A DNA stretch of 64,000 bases. Origin: CAWCDJ01 sp963778675. GTDB lineage: Bacteria > Acidobacteriota > Terriglobia > Bryobacterales > Bryobacteraceae. How positions within the stretch are numbered: the stretch's first letter is position 1; each line of letters begins with the position of its first letter. Under the pieces are notes generated by a model. The model saw only the letters and a list, made by a program, of their open reading frames with translations, was not told the origin of the DNA and ran no database searches. Shown one piece after another: positions 16,844 to 25,609 of the stretch. Location: the NCBI GenBank assembly GCA_963778675.1, contig CAVZVI010000011.1, positions 558,001 through 622,000 of the forward strand, given 5' to 3'. The position numbers and the translations under genes were made by a program.

Positions 16844-17727
16844 GCGACGACTATTTGTGGGACCGCTCCGGACCGCCGGATCCGGAGATCGAACGCCTGG
16901 AGCGGGCGCTGGCCCCTCTGCGCTACCGCCACCGCCAGCCGGTACGGCGCACCGCCGCCTGGGCTGCGGCTGCCGCCATCCTGCTGGCCGCCGCGGCGGC
17001 GTGGCAGTTCCGCGAGCCGCAGCCCCAGCCAACCGCCTGGGCGGTGAGCGGCAACGGCGCGCGCGTGAGAATCGGCCAGACGGTTCGCACTGTGGCCTCG
17101 GGTCTCACGCTCGAATCCAGCGAAATCGGCCGCGTCGACCTCGGCCCCGGGTCGGAGCTTCGCGCTACGGGCGAACGAAGCCTGCAACTGAATCGTGGCA
17201 TTCTGCACGCGTTCATCTGGGCGCCGCCGAGGGAGTTCGTCGTGGATACACCTTCCTCCCGCGCCGTGGACCTGGGGTGCGAGTACACACTCGATGTGAA
17301 CCCTTCGGGCGGCGGTCTGCTGAAGGTTTCGATGGGCTGGGTGGCTTTCGAATTCCGCGGGCGCGAATCGTTCATCCCGGAGGGTGCGCAGTGCGCCACC
17401 AGCCGGCAGCGCGGTCCCGGCCTCCCGTTCTATTCGGATGCGCCCGAAGCGCTGCAGCAGGCCGTCGCCCGCGGCGATGTCGGCGCGATTCTGGCCGCGG
17501 CGCGCCCGCGCGACGGGCTGACGCTGTGGCATCTGCTGACCCGCGTACCGGCCGCGGAACGCGCCGCCGTGTACGACCGCTTCGCCCAACTGGTCGAATT
17601 GCCGCCCCAGGTGTCGCGCGAGGCCGTCCTGCGCGGCGATCCGAAGATGATCGATCTCTGCTGGAACGCGCTCAATCTGGAGAATACGGGCTGGTGGCGT
17701 GGCTGGGAGCGCCGCTGGAGCGAGTAA
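16840..17727 (+). CDS. FecR-like transmembrane anti-sigma factor
   Basis: This 295-residue protein has a short cytoplasmic N-terminus (1-40), one transmembrane helix (about 41-62, Ala-rich) and a periplasmic FecR domain (about 75-190) with VDTPSSRAVDLGCEYTLDV, the conserved FecR core. A helical C-terminal tail of about 95 residues follows, containing ARGDVGAILAAARPRDGLTLWHLL. The cytoplasmic part would hold the ECF sigma factor encoded just upstream, while the periplasmic part receives a signal. No TonB receptor is adjacent, so the trigger is probably not the classical FecA route. The start is the ATG overlapping the sigma-factor stop. The last 56 bases overlap the convergent dehydrogenase gene. 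Confidence 0.88.
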   Translation: MSDDYLWDRSGPPDPEIERLERALAPLRYRHRQPVRRTAAWAAAAAILLAAAAAWQFREPQPQPTAWAVSGNGARVRIGQTVRTVASGLTLESSEIGRVDLGPGSELRATGERSLQLNRGILHAFIWAPPREFVVDTPSSRAVDLGCEYTLDVNPSGGGLLKVSMGWVAFEFRGRESFIPEGAQCATSRQRGPGLPFYSDAPEALQQAVARGDVGAILAAARPRDGLTLWHLLTRVPAAERAAVYDRFAQLVELPPQVSREAVLRGDPKMIDLCWNALNLENTGWWRGWERRWSE

Positions 17728-18643
17728 ACGCCCAGATATTTTCGACGGCCATCCGCAGCCCCGCTTCGAGCGCCTCGGGCGTATTGCCGGCGCAGTGCGG
17801 CGTCAGCACCACGTTCGGAAGAAGCGTGAGCGGGTGGCCCGCGGGCAGCGGCTCCGTGGTAAACACATCCAGGCCCGCGCCGGCTATCTGCTCTCGCGAG
17901 AGGGCGTCGAGCAGGGCGGTCTCGTCCACGATGGCTCCCCGCGCGGTGTTGATCAAGATGACGCCCCGCTTCATGGCGGCGAACTGCGGCGCGCCGAGGA
18001 AGCCGCGGGTCTCGTTGGATAGCCTCAGGTGGAGGCTGATCACGTCGCTCGACCGGTAGACCTCATCGAGTTCCACGAGCTCGATACCCGGGACCGGCCG
18101 GGGATGCACCGTCCACGCGATCACCCGCATCCCCAGGGCGGCGGCCAGGCGGGCGAACCCGCGGCCGACCGCGCCCAGCCCTACTACACCGCAAGTCTTC
18201 CCGCGAAGCTCAATGCTCTCCCCGCGCCGCCATTCGCCGCGGCGCACGGACGTATCCAACTGCGGAATCCGCCGCGCGACAGCCAGCAGCAGTGCCAGTG
18301 AATGTTCGGCGATCGACGCGGCCGAGACGCCGGGCGTATTGGTGACGGTCACTCCGTGCCGCGTTGCCGCCGCGGCATCCACGTGGTCAGTGCCGGTTCC
18401 CCACACGGAAAGCAGGCGCAGGTGGGGGCAGGCGTCGAACACGCGCGCGGTGAACGGCGTGGAGGAACGGATATTGAGCACCAGCTCCGCATCGCGGATT
18501 CGCTCGATGAGGGAGTCTTCCGAGCCGGGCAGGTCGTCGTGGTAGACCAGCTCGGCGCGCGCGGCCAATTCTGGCCAGACGCCGCTCACGGCAAGCACCG
18601 GAGGGGCATCGTCGGGAATGTGGATTCGCAGTGACGGAATCAA
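17672..18643 (-). CDS. D-isomer-specific 2-hydroxyacid dehydrogenase
   Basis: The 323-residue protein shows the family pattern: catalytic-domain ends flanking an NAD-binding Rossmann fold with GVVGLGAVGRGFA (about 155-167), the catalytic Arg in NTARGAIVDE, the Glu region GAGLDVFTTEPLP, and the catalytic His in LTPHCAGNTPEAL. It would reduce a 2-oxoacid or oxidise a D-2-hydroxyacid with NAD(P)H, as in phosphoglycerate or hydroxypyruvate/glyoxylate dehydrogenases. The substrate is not determined. The start is a TTG with AGGG about seven bases upstream; no ATG is available nearby. Its 3' end overlaps the FecR-like gene by 56 bases in antisense. Confidence 0.92.
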   Translation of the reverse strand: MIPSLRIHIPDDAPPVLAVSGVWPELAARAELVYHDDLPGSEDSLIERIRDAELVLNIRSSTPFTARVFDACPHLRLLSVWGTGTDHVDAAAATRHGVTVTNTPGVSAASIAEHSLALLLAVARRIPQLDTSVRRGEWRRGESIELRGKTCGVVGLGAVGRGFARLAAALGMRVIAWTVHPRPVPGIELVELDEVYRSSDVISLHLRLSNETRGFLGAPQFAAMKRGVILINTARGAIVDETALLDALSREQIAGAGLDVFTTEPLPAGHPLTLLPNVVLTPHCAGNTPEALEAGLRMAVENIWAFTRSSGAPSHATSPYSPD

Positions 18644-18676
18644 GGTGGCGCCCTATGCTTCCATAAATTGGATTAC

Positions 18677-18682
18677 TATACT
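18677..18682 (+). promoter_or_regulatory. -10 element TATACT, leaderless-type
   Basis: TATACT is followed by seven bases and then the ATG of the VWFA gene at 18690. No ribosome site is present. Confidence 0.55.
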
Positions 18683-18689
18683 GTAACCG

Positions 18690-20390
18690 ATGTATCCGAA
18701 ATTCGGACCCTGGCTGCTGGCGGGCCTGCTCGGAGTAGCCGCCGCACAGCAGAGCCCACAGGTCCAGACGGTACAAGCGCCACCGCCCAATGTAGCCGAG
18801 ACCGTAACCAGGGAAGAGCCCGCCACTTTCAAGGCGCGGGTCAACCTGGTCATGGTGCCGGTGGTGGTTCGCGATAAACTCGGCCGCTCGGTTGGAAATC
18901 TGAAACAGGAAGATTTCACGCTCTTCGACAAGGGCAAGCCGCAAGTCATCACCCGCTTCTCCATAGAGGCATCCGCCGCCGTGAAGGCCGCCGCGGGCGA
19001 AAGGCCCAAATCCGAAGATCCGGCGGTGATCGCTCCGGAGCGCTTCATCGCCTATCTCTTCGACGACCTCCATATGTCGTTCGCGGATATCAACTATACG
19101 CGCAACGCGGCCGCCCGTCACATGGATACATCGCTCCTCCCGACCGACCGCGCCGCCATCTACACCACCTCCGGCCAGACCATGCTGGAGTTCACCGGCG
19201 ATCGCGAGCAGCTTCACGCCGCCCTCGCGAAGCTGGTGCCGCGGCCGATTCTGATGACGCATATCGCCAACTGCCCGGACCTCTCGTACTACCAGGCCGA
19301 CCTCATCCAGGAGCACGGAGACCCGATCGCGCTGCGCGGCGCCGTCGAAGACGCCATGATCTGCGGGAACACGACCCTCCCCTCGGTCGCCGAGAGCCTG
19401 GCGCGCTCCGAAGCAGCGCGCATCGCGGCGACGGGCGCCCAGGAAACCCGCATCGCCATATCGACCCTCCGCGACATTGTCCGCAGGATGAGCGGCGCTC
19501 CGGGTCAGCGCACCATCGTCCTGGCCTCGCCCGGCTTCATCACCCCCGAGCAGCAGCAGGACAAATCCGAGATCATCGATCGGGCTATCAAGGCGCGAGT
19601 CACCATCAGCACGCTCGATGCGCGCGGGCTGTACACCGACCCGGCGCTCGATGTCGCGCAGCGCACCCTGAGCCTCGCGGGCTCGCAAATCAAGCAGCAG
19701 TACGACCGCGACGCGGCGCGCGCGCAGGCCGATGTCCTGGCGGAGCTCGCGGCCGGCACCGGCGGCAGCTTTTTTCAAAACAGCAACGATCTCGGCGAAG
19801 GATACCGGCGCCTTGCCTCCGCCCCCGATTATCTTTACCTTCTGGGTTTCGCGCCGCAAAACCTGAAGCTCGACGGCAGCTTTCATAACCTCAAGGTCAG
19901 CCTCGACAAGGCCAGGGGCCTGGCGCTCGAGGCGCGCAAAGGCTACTACGCGCCGCGCCACCTGAGCGACGCCGAAGAGAACGCCCGCGAAGAGATCCGC
20001 GAGGCGCTGTTTTCGCGCGAGGAACTGCGCGAGCTCGCGGCGGAGATGCACACGCAGTTTTTCAAACCGGACGATGAGACCGCCCGCCTCACGGTGCTGG
20101 TGCACCTCGGCCTGCGCAACCTGAAGTTCCGCAAGGACGAGGGCCGCAACCGGGACAACGTCACCATCGTATCGGCGTTGTTCGACCGTAACGGCAACTA
20201 TCTCACCGGCACCAACAAGATCGTCGAAATGCGGCTCAAGGACGAAACCATGGAGCAGCGGATCGATTCCGGCGTTACCGTTCGCTCCACCTTTGACGTG
20301 AAACCCGGGCAGTACCTGATCCGGCTGGTGGTGAGGGATTCCGAAGGGCAGTTGATGACGGCGCAGAACGGCGCCGTCGATATTCCATAA
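18690..20390 (+). CDS. VWFA-related acidobacterial domain protein, secreted
   Basis: This 566-residue protein has a signal peptide (MYPKFGPWLLAGLLGVAAA) and the VWFA-related domain characteristic of Acidobacteria: RVNLVMVPVVVRDKLGRSVGNLKQEDFTLFDKGKPQ-type beta strands (about 50-90), YLFDDLHMS as a variant metal-ion-dependent adhesion site (about 125-140), and LAAGTGGSFFQNSNDL in the conserved distal part. A C-terminal beta-sandwich follows. It is probably periplasmic or surface-exposed, with a binding rather than enzymatic role. The gene is likely leaderless, with TATACT seven bases before the ATG. A paralogue starts 12 bases after its stop, so the two form an operon. Confidence 0.92.
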   Translation: MYPKFGPWLLAGLLGVAAAQQSPQVQTVQAPPPNVAETVTREEPATFKARVNLVMVPVVVRDKLGRSVGNLKQEDFTLFDKGKPQVITRFSIEASAAVKAAAGERPKSEDPAVIAPERFIAYLFDDLHMSFADINYTRNAAARHMDTSLLPTDRAAIYTTSGQTMLEFTGDREQLHAALAKLVPRPILMTHIANCPDLSYYQADLIQEHGDPIALRGAVEDAMICGNTTLPSVAESLARSEAARIAATGAQETRIAISTLRDIVRRMSGAPGQRTIVLASPGFITPEQQQDKSEIIDRAIKARVTISTLDARGLYTDPALDVAQRTLSLAGSQIKQQYDRDAARAQADVLAELAAGTGGSFFQNSNDLGEGYRRLASAPDYLYLLGFAPQNLKLDGSFHNLKVSLDKARGLALEARKGYYAPRHLSDAEENAREEIREALFSREELRELAAEMHTQFFKPDDETARLTVLVHLGLRNLKFRKDEGRNRDNVTIVSALFDRNGNYLTGTNKIVEMRLKDETMEQRIDSGVTVRSTFDVKPGQYLIRLVVRDSEGQLMTAQNGAVDIP

Positions 20391-20402
20391 GTGAGGTGCA
20401 CG

Positions 20403-22729
20403 ATGCAGTTTCGCGGAATTGGCCTGCTCACAGGCCTGCTGATGGTGGCCGCCGGATGGAGCCGGGCGCAAGCGCCGCCCGCGGCGCCGGCCCAGGGCGA
20501 ACCGGCCAAACCCGTGTTCCGGACCGAAACACGGCTCGTGCCCGTCGACGTTGTGGTCACCGACAAGAAGAACAATTACATCCACAACCTCACGGCCAGG
20601 GACTTCAAAGTCTGGGAGGATAACAAGGAGCAGACGGTCACTTCGTTCTCCTTCGAGGCCGACCCGGCCTCGCCGGTGGCTACCCAGAAGCGCTACATCG
20701 TCCTGTTCTTCGATCTCTCGTCGATGAACTTCGGTGACCAGGCGCAGGCGCGGCAGGCCGCGGTGAAGTTCATCGATTCCACGGCCGGGCCGAACCGCGT
20801 GATGGCCGTCGCGAATTACGGTGGATGGCTGCAGATCGCGCAGAACTTCACCGACGATGTCGAGCGCCTGAAGCGAATCGTCTCGGGCGTGCGCAGCTCG
20901 GCCATCGTGTCCAATACCGGGATCGGCGGGCCGGATAGCGCCGGCGGGCCGAGGATCGGCCGCTCCAACGGCGACTTCGGCGCCCGCTCCGTGCTGCTGG
21001 CGCTTTCCGGCCTGGCCAAGAACCTGGCGGAGGTGCCCGGACGCAAAACGCTGATCTTCTTCAGCGCCGGCTTCCGCTCCGATTCGCCGGAGATGATCTC
21101 CGAAATGACGGCCACCGTGGCTTCCTGTAACCGAGCCAACGTGGCGATCTACCCCGTGGACGTGCGCGGCCTCAATACCCTTCCCTTCGCGCCGCGCGGA
21201 GGGCTGCTGCCGCGCGATGCCGGGCAAGCCGGACTCGCGCTGGCCGCGGTCCCCGTGCTGCGGATCGCGGCGTTCTTCGCCGCTCCCCAGCGCGGCACTA
21301 GGAGGCCGGCGCCGGCTCGACTACGGGAGGCAGCACAACGCCTGCCGGCGGAAACTCCGGAGCACCGCCTCCCTCCCGCGCCGGAGGCACCGGCCTGGGC
21401 GGCAGCGGCCTCGGTTCCTCCGGCAACAACGGCGGAGTCGGAACCCGCACCGGAAACCCGGGCTATACCGGCAACCCAGGCATGACGCGCGGCCCGGGCT
21501 ACAATGGCGGCGGCAATCCGAACCCCAATCCGGTCATCAACCGCAACCCCACCGACCCGCGCAATGCTCGCGGCATCCTGCTTCCGAGAATGCCCGAGAC
21601 CGCGGCGACCAATCAGCAGGTGCTCTACGCCCTGGCCGCCGGAACCGGCGGCTTCGTCATCGCCAACACCAACGACCTGTTGGGTGGCCTGGAAAAGATC
21701 AACAGGGAACAGAACGAGTACTACCTGCTGGCTTACTCCGCGCCGGAATCCGCCGAAGGGAGCTGTCACACCATTCGCGTCAAGGTGAACCGCGGCGGCT
21801 TGAACCTGCGGGCGCGCACCGGTTATTGCAACGTGAAGAGCGTGGACCTGCTGGCCGGCAAGCCGATGGAAAAGGAGTTGGAATCCCGGCTGGCCGCTGC
21901 GCAGGCGGGCACGCTTCCCGCTGCGCCCATCCAGGCGCCCTTCTTTTACACGTCCGCCAATACCGCGCGAGTCAACGTGGTCCTCGAACTTCCCACCGCC
22001 GGAGTGAAATTCCAGAAGGTCAAGGGCAAGCAGCACGCCGAGTTGAACGTCCTGGGGATCGCCTACCGCCCCAACGGCAACGTGGCGGCGCGCTTCAGCG
22101 ACACCGTCAAGCTCGATTTCGACGAGAAGAAAGAGGCCGAGGACTTTGTGAAGAAGCCCTACCATTATGAGAACCAGTTCGATGCGGGCTCCGGCCAGTA
22201 TGCCCTCAAGGTCGCCTTCACCTCGGGCGGCGAGAGTTTCGGGAAGGTCGAAATTCCGCTGAGTATCGAGACCTACGACGGCAAGCAGTTCGCCATGAGC
22301 AGCCTGGCGCTCAGCAAGAATATCCGCAAGGTGTCCGACGTGGAATCGGGGCTCGACGTGGAGATGCTGGAAGGCCGCGTGCCGCTGATGGCGCTCGGTT
22401 ACGAATTCAAGCCGGCCGGCGCGTACCAGTTCAAGCCGAGCGAGAACGTGGTGGTCTATTTCGAGCTCTACGAGCCGCTGCTGACTGAGCCGAACGGCGC
22501 CACGAAGATCGCCGCGCAACTGCGCGTGTTGGATAGCCAGGGCGGCGCCAAGGTCGATTCCGGCGGCGTCGATCTTTCGAAGTTCCTGCATGCCGGCAAC
22601 CCCGTGGTGCCGGTCGGCCTGCGCATCCCGTTCGCCGGCCTGGTAGCGGGAGCCTACCGGCTGGAATTGCGTGCCGTCGATTCCGCCGGCCGCGAGACCC
22701 TGCGGACCGCCGACTTCAACTTACAGTAG
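20403..22729 (+). pseudogene. Second VWFA-related acidobacterial protein, split by a frameshift near 21300
   Basis: The first part (ATG at 20403, GAGGTG just upstream) has a signal peptide and the VWFA features VPVDVVVTDKKNNYIHNLTARDFKVWED, YIVLFFDLSSMNF and GRKTLIFFSAGFR. After the codons around 21300 the frame becomes an Ala/Pro/Arg shadow ending at 21485. A frame one base back is open from 21302 and gives a Gly/Asn/Thr-rich linker leading directly into LAAGTGGFVIANTNDL and the rest of the family domain to 22729. The joined protein would be about 775 residues. The change maps to a short interval starting at 21299, next to the sequence AGGAGG, which forms tandem rare Arg codons. A single missing base, real or from sequencing, is the simplest explanation. 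Confidence 0.82.
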
Positions 22730-22738
22730 GAAATTGGC

Positions 22739-22763
22739 GCAGGCCTCCCGGCCTGCCCATTTT
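22739..22763 (+). terminator. Terminator-like hairpin after the VWFA operon
   Basis: Perfect arms GCAGGCC (22739-22745) and GGCCTGC (22750-22756) enclose TCCC, followed by CCATTTT. The T run is short. It lies between convergent genes. Confidence 0.5.
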
Positions 22764-23506
22764 CAAATCACAAACCCGCCGCTCACGTTGAGGCACTGAC
22801 CGGTGATGAACCGGGCATCCTCCGAGCACAGGAACGCCACTACGCCGGCGATGTCCTCCGGCACTCCCATCCTTCCCAGCGGATGCCGGACCAGCGCCCG
22901 CTCCAGGGTCGCCGGATCGGAGAAATGCGCCGCCGTCATGTCGGTGGCGACGTAACCCGGCGCCACCGCATTGACCAGGATGCGGCGCGGCGCCAGTTCC
23001 AGGGCCCAGCTTCGCGTCAGCGAGTCGAGGGCCGCCTTGGCCGCTCCGTACAGGCTGCGGCCCCCGGCAACGCCGATCCGCCCGGCGACGGAAGATACGT
23101 TGACGATCCGCGCACCGTCCTTGAGCACCGGCAGCGCGCACTGCGTCACCCAAAACGGGCCTTTCAGGTTCGTATCGAGAATCTCGTCGATCAACTTCAC
23201 CGCCGACGATCCCAGCGGCGAACCCTTCCAGATACCGGCGTTGTTGATCAAAAAATCGAGCCGGCGCCCGCCGAGTTCGCGGAACATGGCCTCGATCTCC
23301 TCCGGCGATCCAAGGTCGGCGCGGACCACGGTGACCTCACGGCCGATCGCCGCGGCCACTTCCTCGGCGGCGGCGCGGTTCTGGTTGTAGTGCAACACGA
23401 CGGACGCGCCGTCCGCCGCCAGCCGCAGCGCAACGGCGCGCCCGATGCCGCGGGACGCGCCGGTGATCAGTGCCGTGGTTCCTTCGAGGGATGCCATATC
23501 TTCCAT
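22763..23506 (-). CDS. SDR family oxidoreductase (FabG-like)
   Basis: This 247-residue short-chain dehydrogenase has the cofactor motif TGASRGIGRAVAL (about 14-26), NNAGIWKGS, the catalytic Ser in NVSSVAGR, and the YGAAK catalytic Tyr-Lys pair followed by ALDSLTRSWALELAPRRI. The C-terminal ITGQCLNVSGG is typical of 3-oxoacyl-ACP reductase-like enzymes. The preference of the first beta strand suggests NADP, but this is not certain. Its physiological substrate is unknown. The first ATG at 23506 is used; a second at 23497 has GGAAG just before it. It is divergent from the BamD-like gene with only 26 bases between the start codons. Confidence 0.93.
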   Translation of the reverse strand: MEDMASLEGTTALITGASRGIGRAVALRLAADGASVVLHYNQNRAAAEEVAAAIGREVTVVRADLGSPEEIEAMFRELGGRRLDFLINNAGIWKGSPLGSSAVKLIDEILDTNLKGPFWVTQCALPVLKDGARIVNVSSVAGRIGVAGGRSLYGAAKAALDSLTRSWALELAPRRILVNAVAPGYVATDMTAAHFSDPATLERALVRHPLGRMGVPEDIAGVVAFLCSEDARFITGQCLNVSGGFVI

Positions 23507-23532
23507 TAGACGCGATTTGTCAGAATAGAACT

Positions 23533-23955
23533 GTGCGCACCAAGATCATCCGGCACGCTGCGGTTATTCTGGCGCTTGGATGCTGGATGGCCGGCTGCTC
23601 TGCGAAGCAGGCGCCCTATGCGTCCCCGCCCTCAGCGGCCGCCAATCAGCAGCCCGACAAACTCTTGTTCGACCGGTCGGTCGACGCTATCGAACACGGA
23701 CACTACGAGCAGGCGCGGCTTACCCTTCAGACCCTGATCAACACCTATCCGGCGAGCGAGTACCTGCCCCAGGCGAAACTCGCGATCGCGGATAGCTGGT
23801 ACCGGGAAGGCAGCGCGAAGAGTCTCGCACAGGCTCATGCGGAGTGCGAGCAGGTGATGCTGCAGTTCCCGGCGAGCCCCGTCGCGTCGCAGGCCGCGCA
23901 GTTGATGATGAAGATCGAGCAGGACCTTGCCAAAAAGGGACAGCCCGCCAGGTAG
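23533..23955 (+). CDS. Short BamD-like TPR lipoprotein
   Basis: This 140-residue protein starts at a GTG at 23533 and has a lipoprotein signal ending in the lipobox MAGC (Cys near residue 20). The mature part holds two TPR-like helical pairs (GHYEQARLTLQTLINTYPASEYLPQAKLAIADSWYREG is the telling region, about residues 55-92), which closely resembles the first half of the outer-membrane assembly lipoprotein BamD (YfiO). BamD is normally about 245 residues, so this is a short paralogue rather than the essential copy (inference). It is anchored in the outer membrane facing the periplasm. Its stop TAG is directly followed by the reversed stop of the convergent TPR gene. Confidence 0.85.
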   Translation: MRTKIIRHAAVILALGCWMAGCSAKQAPYASPPSAAANQQPDKLLFDRSVDAIEHGHYEQARLTLQTLINTYPASEYLPQAKLAIADSWYREGSAKSLAQAHAECEQVMLQFPASPVASQAAQLMMKIEQDLAKKGQPAR

Positions 23956-25101
23956 CTACCGGCTGCTGCTGAGCGCCCGCACCTTCGCGTCCATCTTTTT
24001 CGCTTCGACCTCGCGGTGCAGTTTCCGCAGCAGCATGGCATAATTGCGCATCGTCTGGGCCAGGGGCGCCGGATCCGCCAGTTTGTCCGCCAGCGTGATG
24101 GCCAGTTTGTACTGGCGTTCGGCCGCGGCATCCTCGCCTTTGCCCTCGAGCGCCATCGCCAGGTTGTTCAGGCTCGCGATGGTGGTCTTCTCGCGCAGGG
24201 CGAGCGACCGGCGATAGAGCGTTTCCGCCTCGGCGAACTTCTCCTGGGAGACGAGCACCACTGCTAGATTCTCGAGCGTAGTGGCCAGTTCCGGATTGTC
24301 CGGGCCGATGGCGGTTTCCCAGATGGCGAGCGACCGGCGGTACAGCGGCTCGGCATCGGCGAAGCGCTTCTCCAGGTAGTACAGCATCCCCAGCCGGTCC
24401 AGCCGCGGCGCTACGTTCGGATGGTTCGGGCCGTCCGCGCGTTCCTGGATGGAGACCGCCAGGCGGAGCGGCGCCTCCGCCGGCGGGTAATTCTGCTGCT
24501 CGATAAACACCGTCGCCAGCGAATCGAGCGGCTGAATCAGCGCTGGATCCTCGGGCCCCAGCGTCTTCCGCAGGATCTCGATGGCCCGCCGCAGGTTCGG
24601 CTCCGCCACCGCGTAGCGCTTCTGGCCGATATAGTAGTTGGCCAGTTCCAGGCAGTCTTTGGCGAGGTCGGGATCCTCCGTGCCTTTCGCCTCGATGCGA
24701 ATCGACACGGCGCGGAGGTATTGCTTTTCGGCGTCAGCCTGGCGGCCCATCGCCACGTACAGCGCGCCCAGCAGTTTCAAGTTGGGAATGATCGCGACGC
24801 TCTGCGGCCCCTCCGCCTTCTCCTGGATCTCAATCGAACGCAGGTAAAGCTTCTCCGCCTCCGCGTTGCGGCCCATCGCGCGGTACAGTGCCGCCAGTTC
24901 GTCGATGGCGGGCAGCAGCCCCGGATCCCAGGCACCCAGTTCCTGCTCTTTGGAATGCAGCGCACGGGTCAGCAGCGGCTCGGCCTCGTCGTACTTGCCC
25001 TGCCCGATCAGCGCGACCGCCTGGTCGCGCGGCACCGGGGGACCGCCTTGTGCCAGAGCCAACCCGGTGAAGCAGATGAGCAGCAGGGCCGGCCTCTCCA
25101 T
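23956..25101 (-). CDS. Secreted tetratricopeptide repeat protein, kinesin-light-chain type
   Basis: The 381-residue protein has a signal peptide (MERPALLLICFTGLALA) and about seven consecutive 42-residue TPRs of the kinesin-light-chain type, each with the pattern A-E-x-LYxRSLxIxExxxGPxxPxxAxxLxNLAxxxxxxxxxxEAE. Examples start near residues 30, 73, 115, 157, 199 and 241. Such proteins are periplasmic scaffolds for protein-protein contacts, and no partner can be named. The ATG at 25101 is preferred: it has TATGCT seven bases upstream, a leaderless arrangement, and gives a good signal peptide. An ATG at 25113 would add four residues. It is convergent with the BamD-like gene, stop against stop. 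Confidence 0.88.
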   Translation of the reverse strand: MERPALLLICFTGLALAQGGPPVPRDQAVALIGQGKYDEAEPLLTRALHSKEQELGAWDPGLLPAIDELAALYRAMGRNAEAEKLYLRSIEIQEKAEGPQSVAIIPNLKLLGALYVAMGRQADAEKQYLRAVSIRIEAKGTEDPDLAKDCLELANYYIGQKRYAVAEPNLRRAIEILRKTLGPEDPALIQPLDSLATVFIEQQNYPPAEAPLRLAVSIQERADGPNHPNVAPRLDRLGMLYYLEKRFADAEPLYRRSLAIWETAIGPDNPELATTLENLAVVLVSQEKFAEAETLYRRSLALREKTTIASLNNLAMALEGKGEDAAAERQYKLAITLADKLADPAPLAQTMRNYAMLLRKLHREVEAKKMDAKVRALSSSR

Positions 25102-25170
25102 TAACTCCAGCATAGACGATGAACCTTGCCCACGGTTTCAGACTGTGCTATCCGATAATTGGGAGGGCAC

Positions 25171-25605
25171 ATGGCAAGTTTAACGAATATCCAGCAGTTT
25201 TTGGGCGCGAAACGAATTGCCATCGCGGGCGTCTCGCGCAACCCGCGGGATTTTACACGCATGCTGTTCCGCGAATTCCGCAGCCGCGGCTACGACGTCG
25301 TGCCGGTCAACCCGAACCTCGCCGAGGTGGAGGGCGTCCCGTGCGTAGCGCGCATCGCCGACATCTCGCCGCCGGCCGAGGCCGCCCTGCTTCTGACCCG
25401 GGCGGAGATGAACGCCCATCTCGCCGCCGACTGCGCGCAGGCAGGCATCCGCCGCATCTGGATGTATCGCGCCGCCGAACAGCCCCTTCCGGAAGGCGTG
25501 AGTGTGATTGCAGGCGAATGCCCTTTCATGTTCCTGCCGAAAACCGGGGGCATCCACCGGCTTCACGGCTTTTGCCGCAAACTGGTCGGCACCTGGCCGA
25601 AATAG
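25171..25605 (+). CDS. CoA-binding domain protein (YccU-like)
   Basis: This 144-residue protein is a single Rossmann-type CoA-binding domain: KRIAIAGVSRNPRDFTRMLFREFRSRGYDVVPVNPN at the N-terminus (about 12-47) and IRRIWMYRAAEQPL and ECPFMFL in the second half match the CoA_binding_2 family. Members bind CoA or a nucleotide, but have no assigned reaction. It is cytoplasmic. The ATG at 25171 has the strong ribosome site GGGAGGG, which decides the start against an in-frame GTG 12 bases earlier. It is convergent with the propeller gene, four bases apart. Confidence 0.9.
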   Translation: MASLTNIQQFLGAKRIAIAGVSRNPRDFTRMLFREFRSRGYDVVPVNPNLAEVEGVPCVARIADISPPAEAALLLTRAEMNAHLAADCAQAGIRRIWMYRAAEQPLPEGVSVIAGECPFMFLPKTGGIHRLHGFCRKLVGTWPK

Positions 25606-25609
25606 GCGC

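Noticed and set aside
18387..21227. A 946-codon open frame on the minus strand
   Set aside because: It is antisense to the dehydrogenase end and both VWFA genes, has a composition typical of a shadow frame (Arg, Gly, His-rich) and no family resemblance. Long antisense frames are expected at this GC content.
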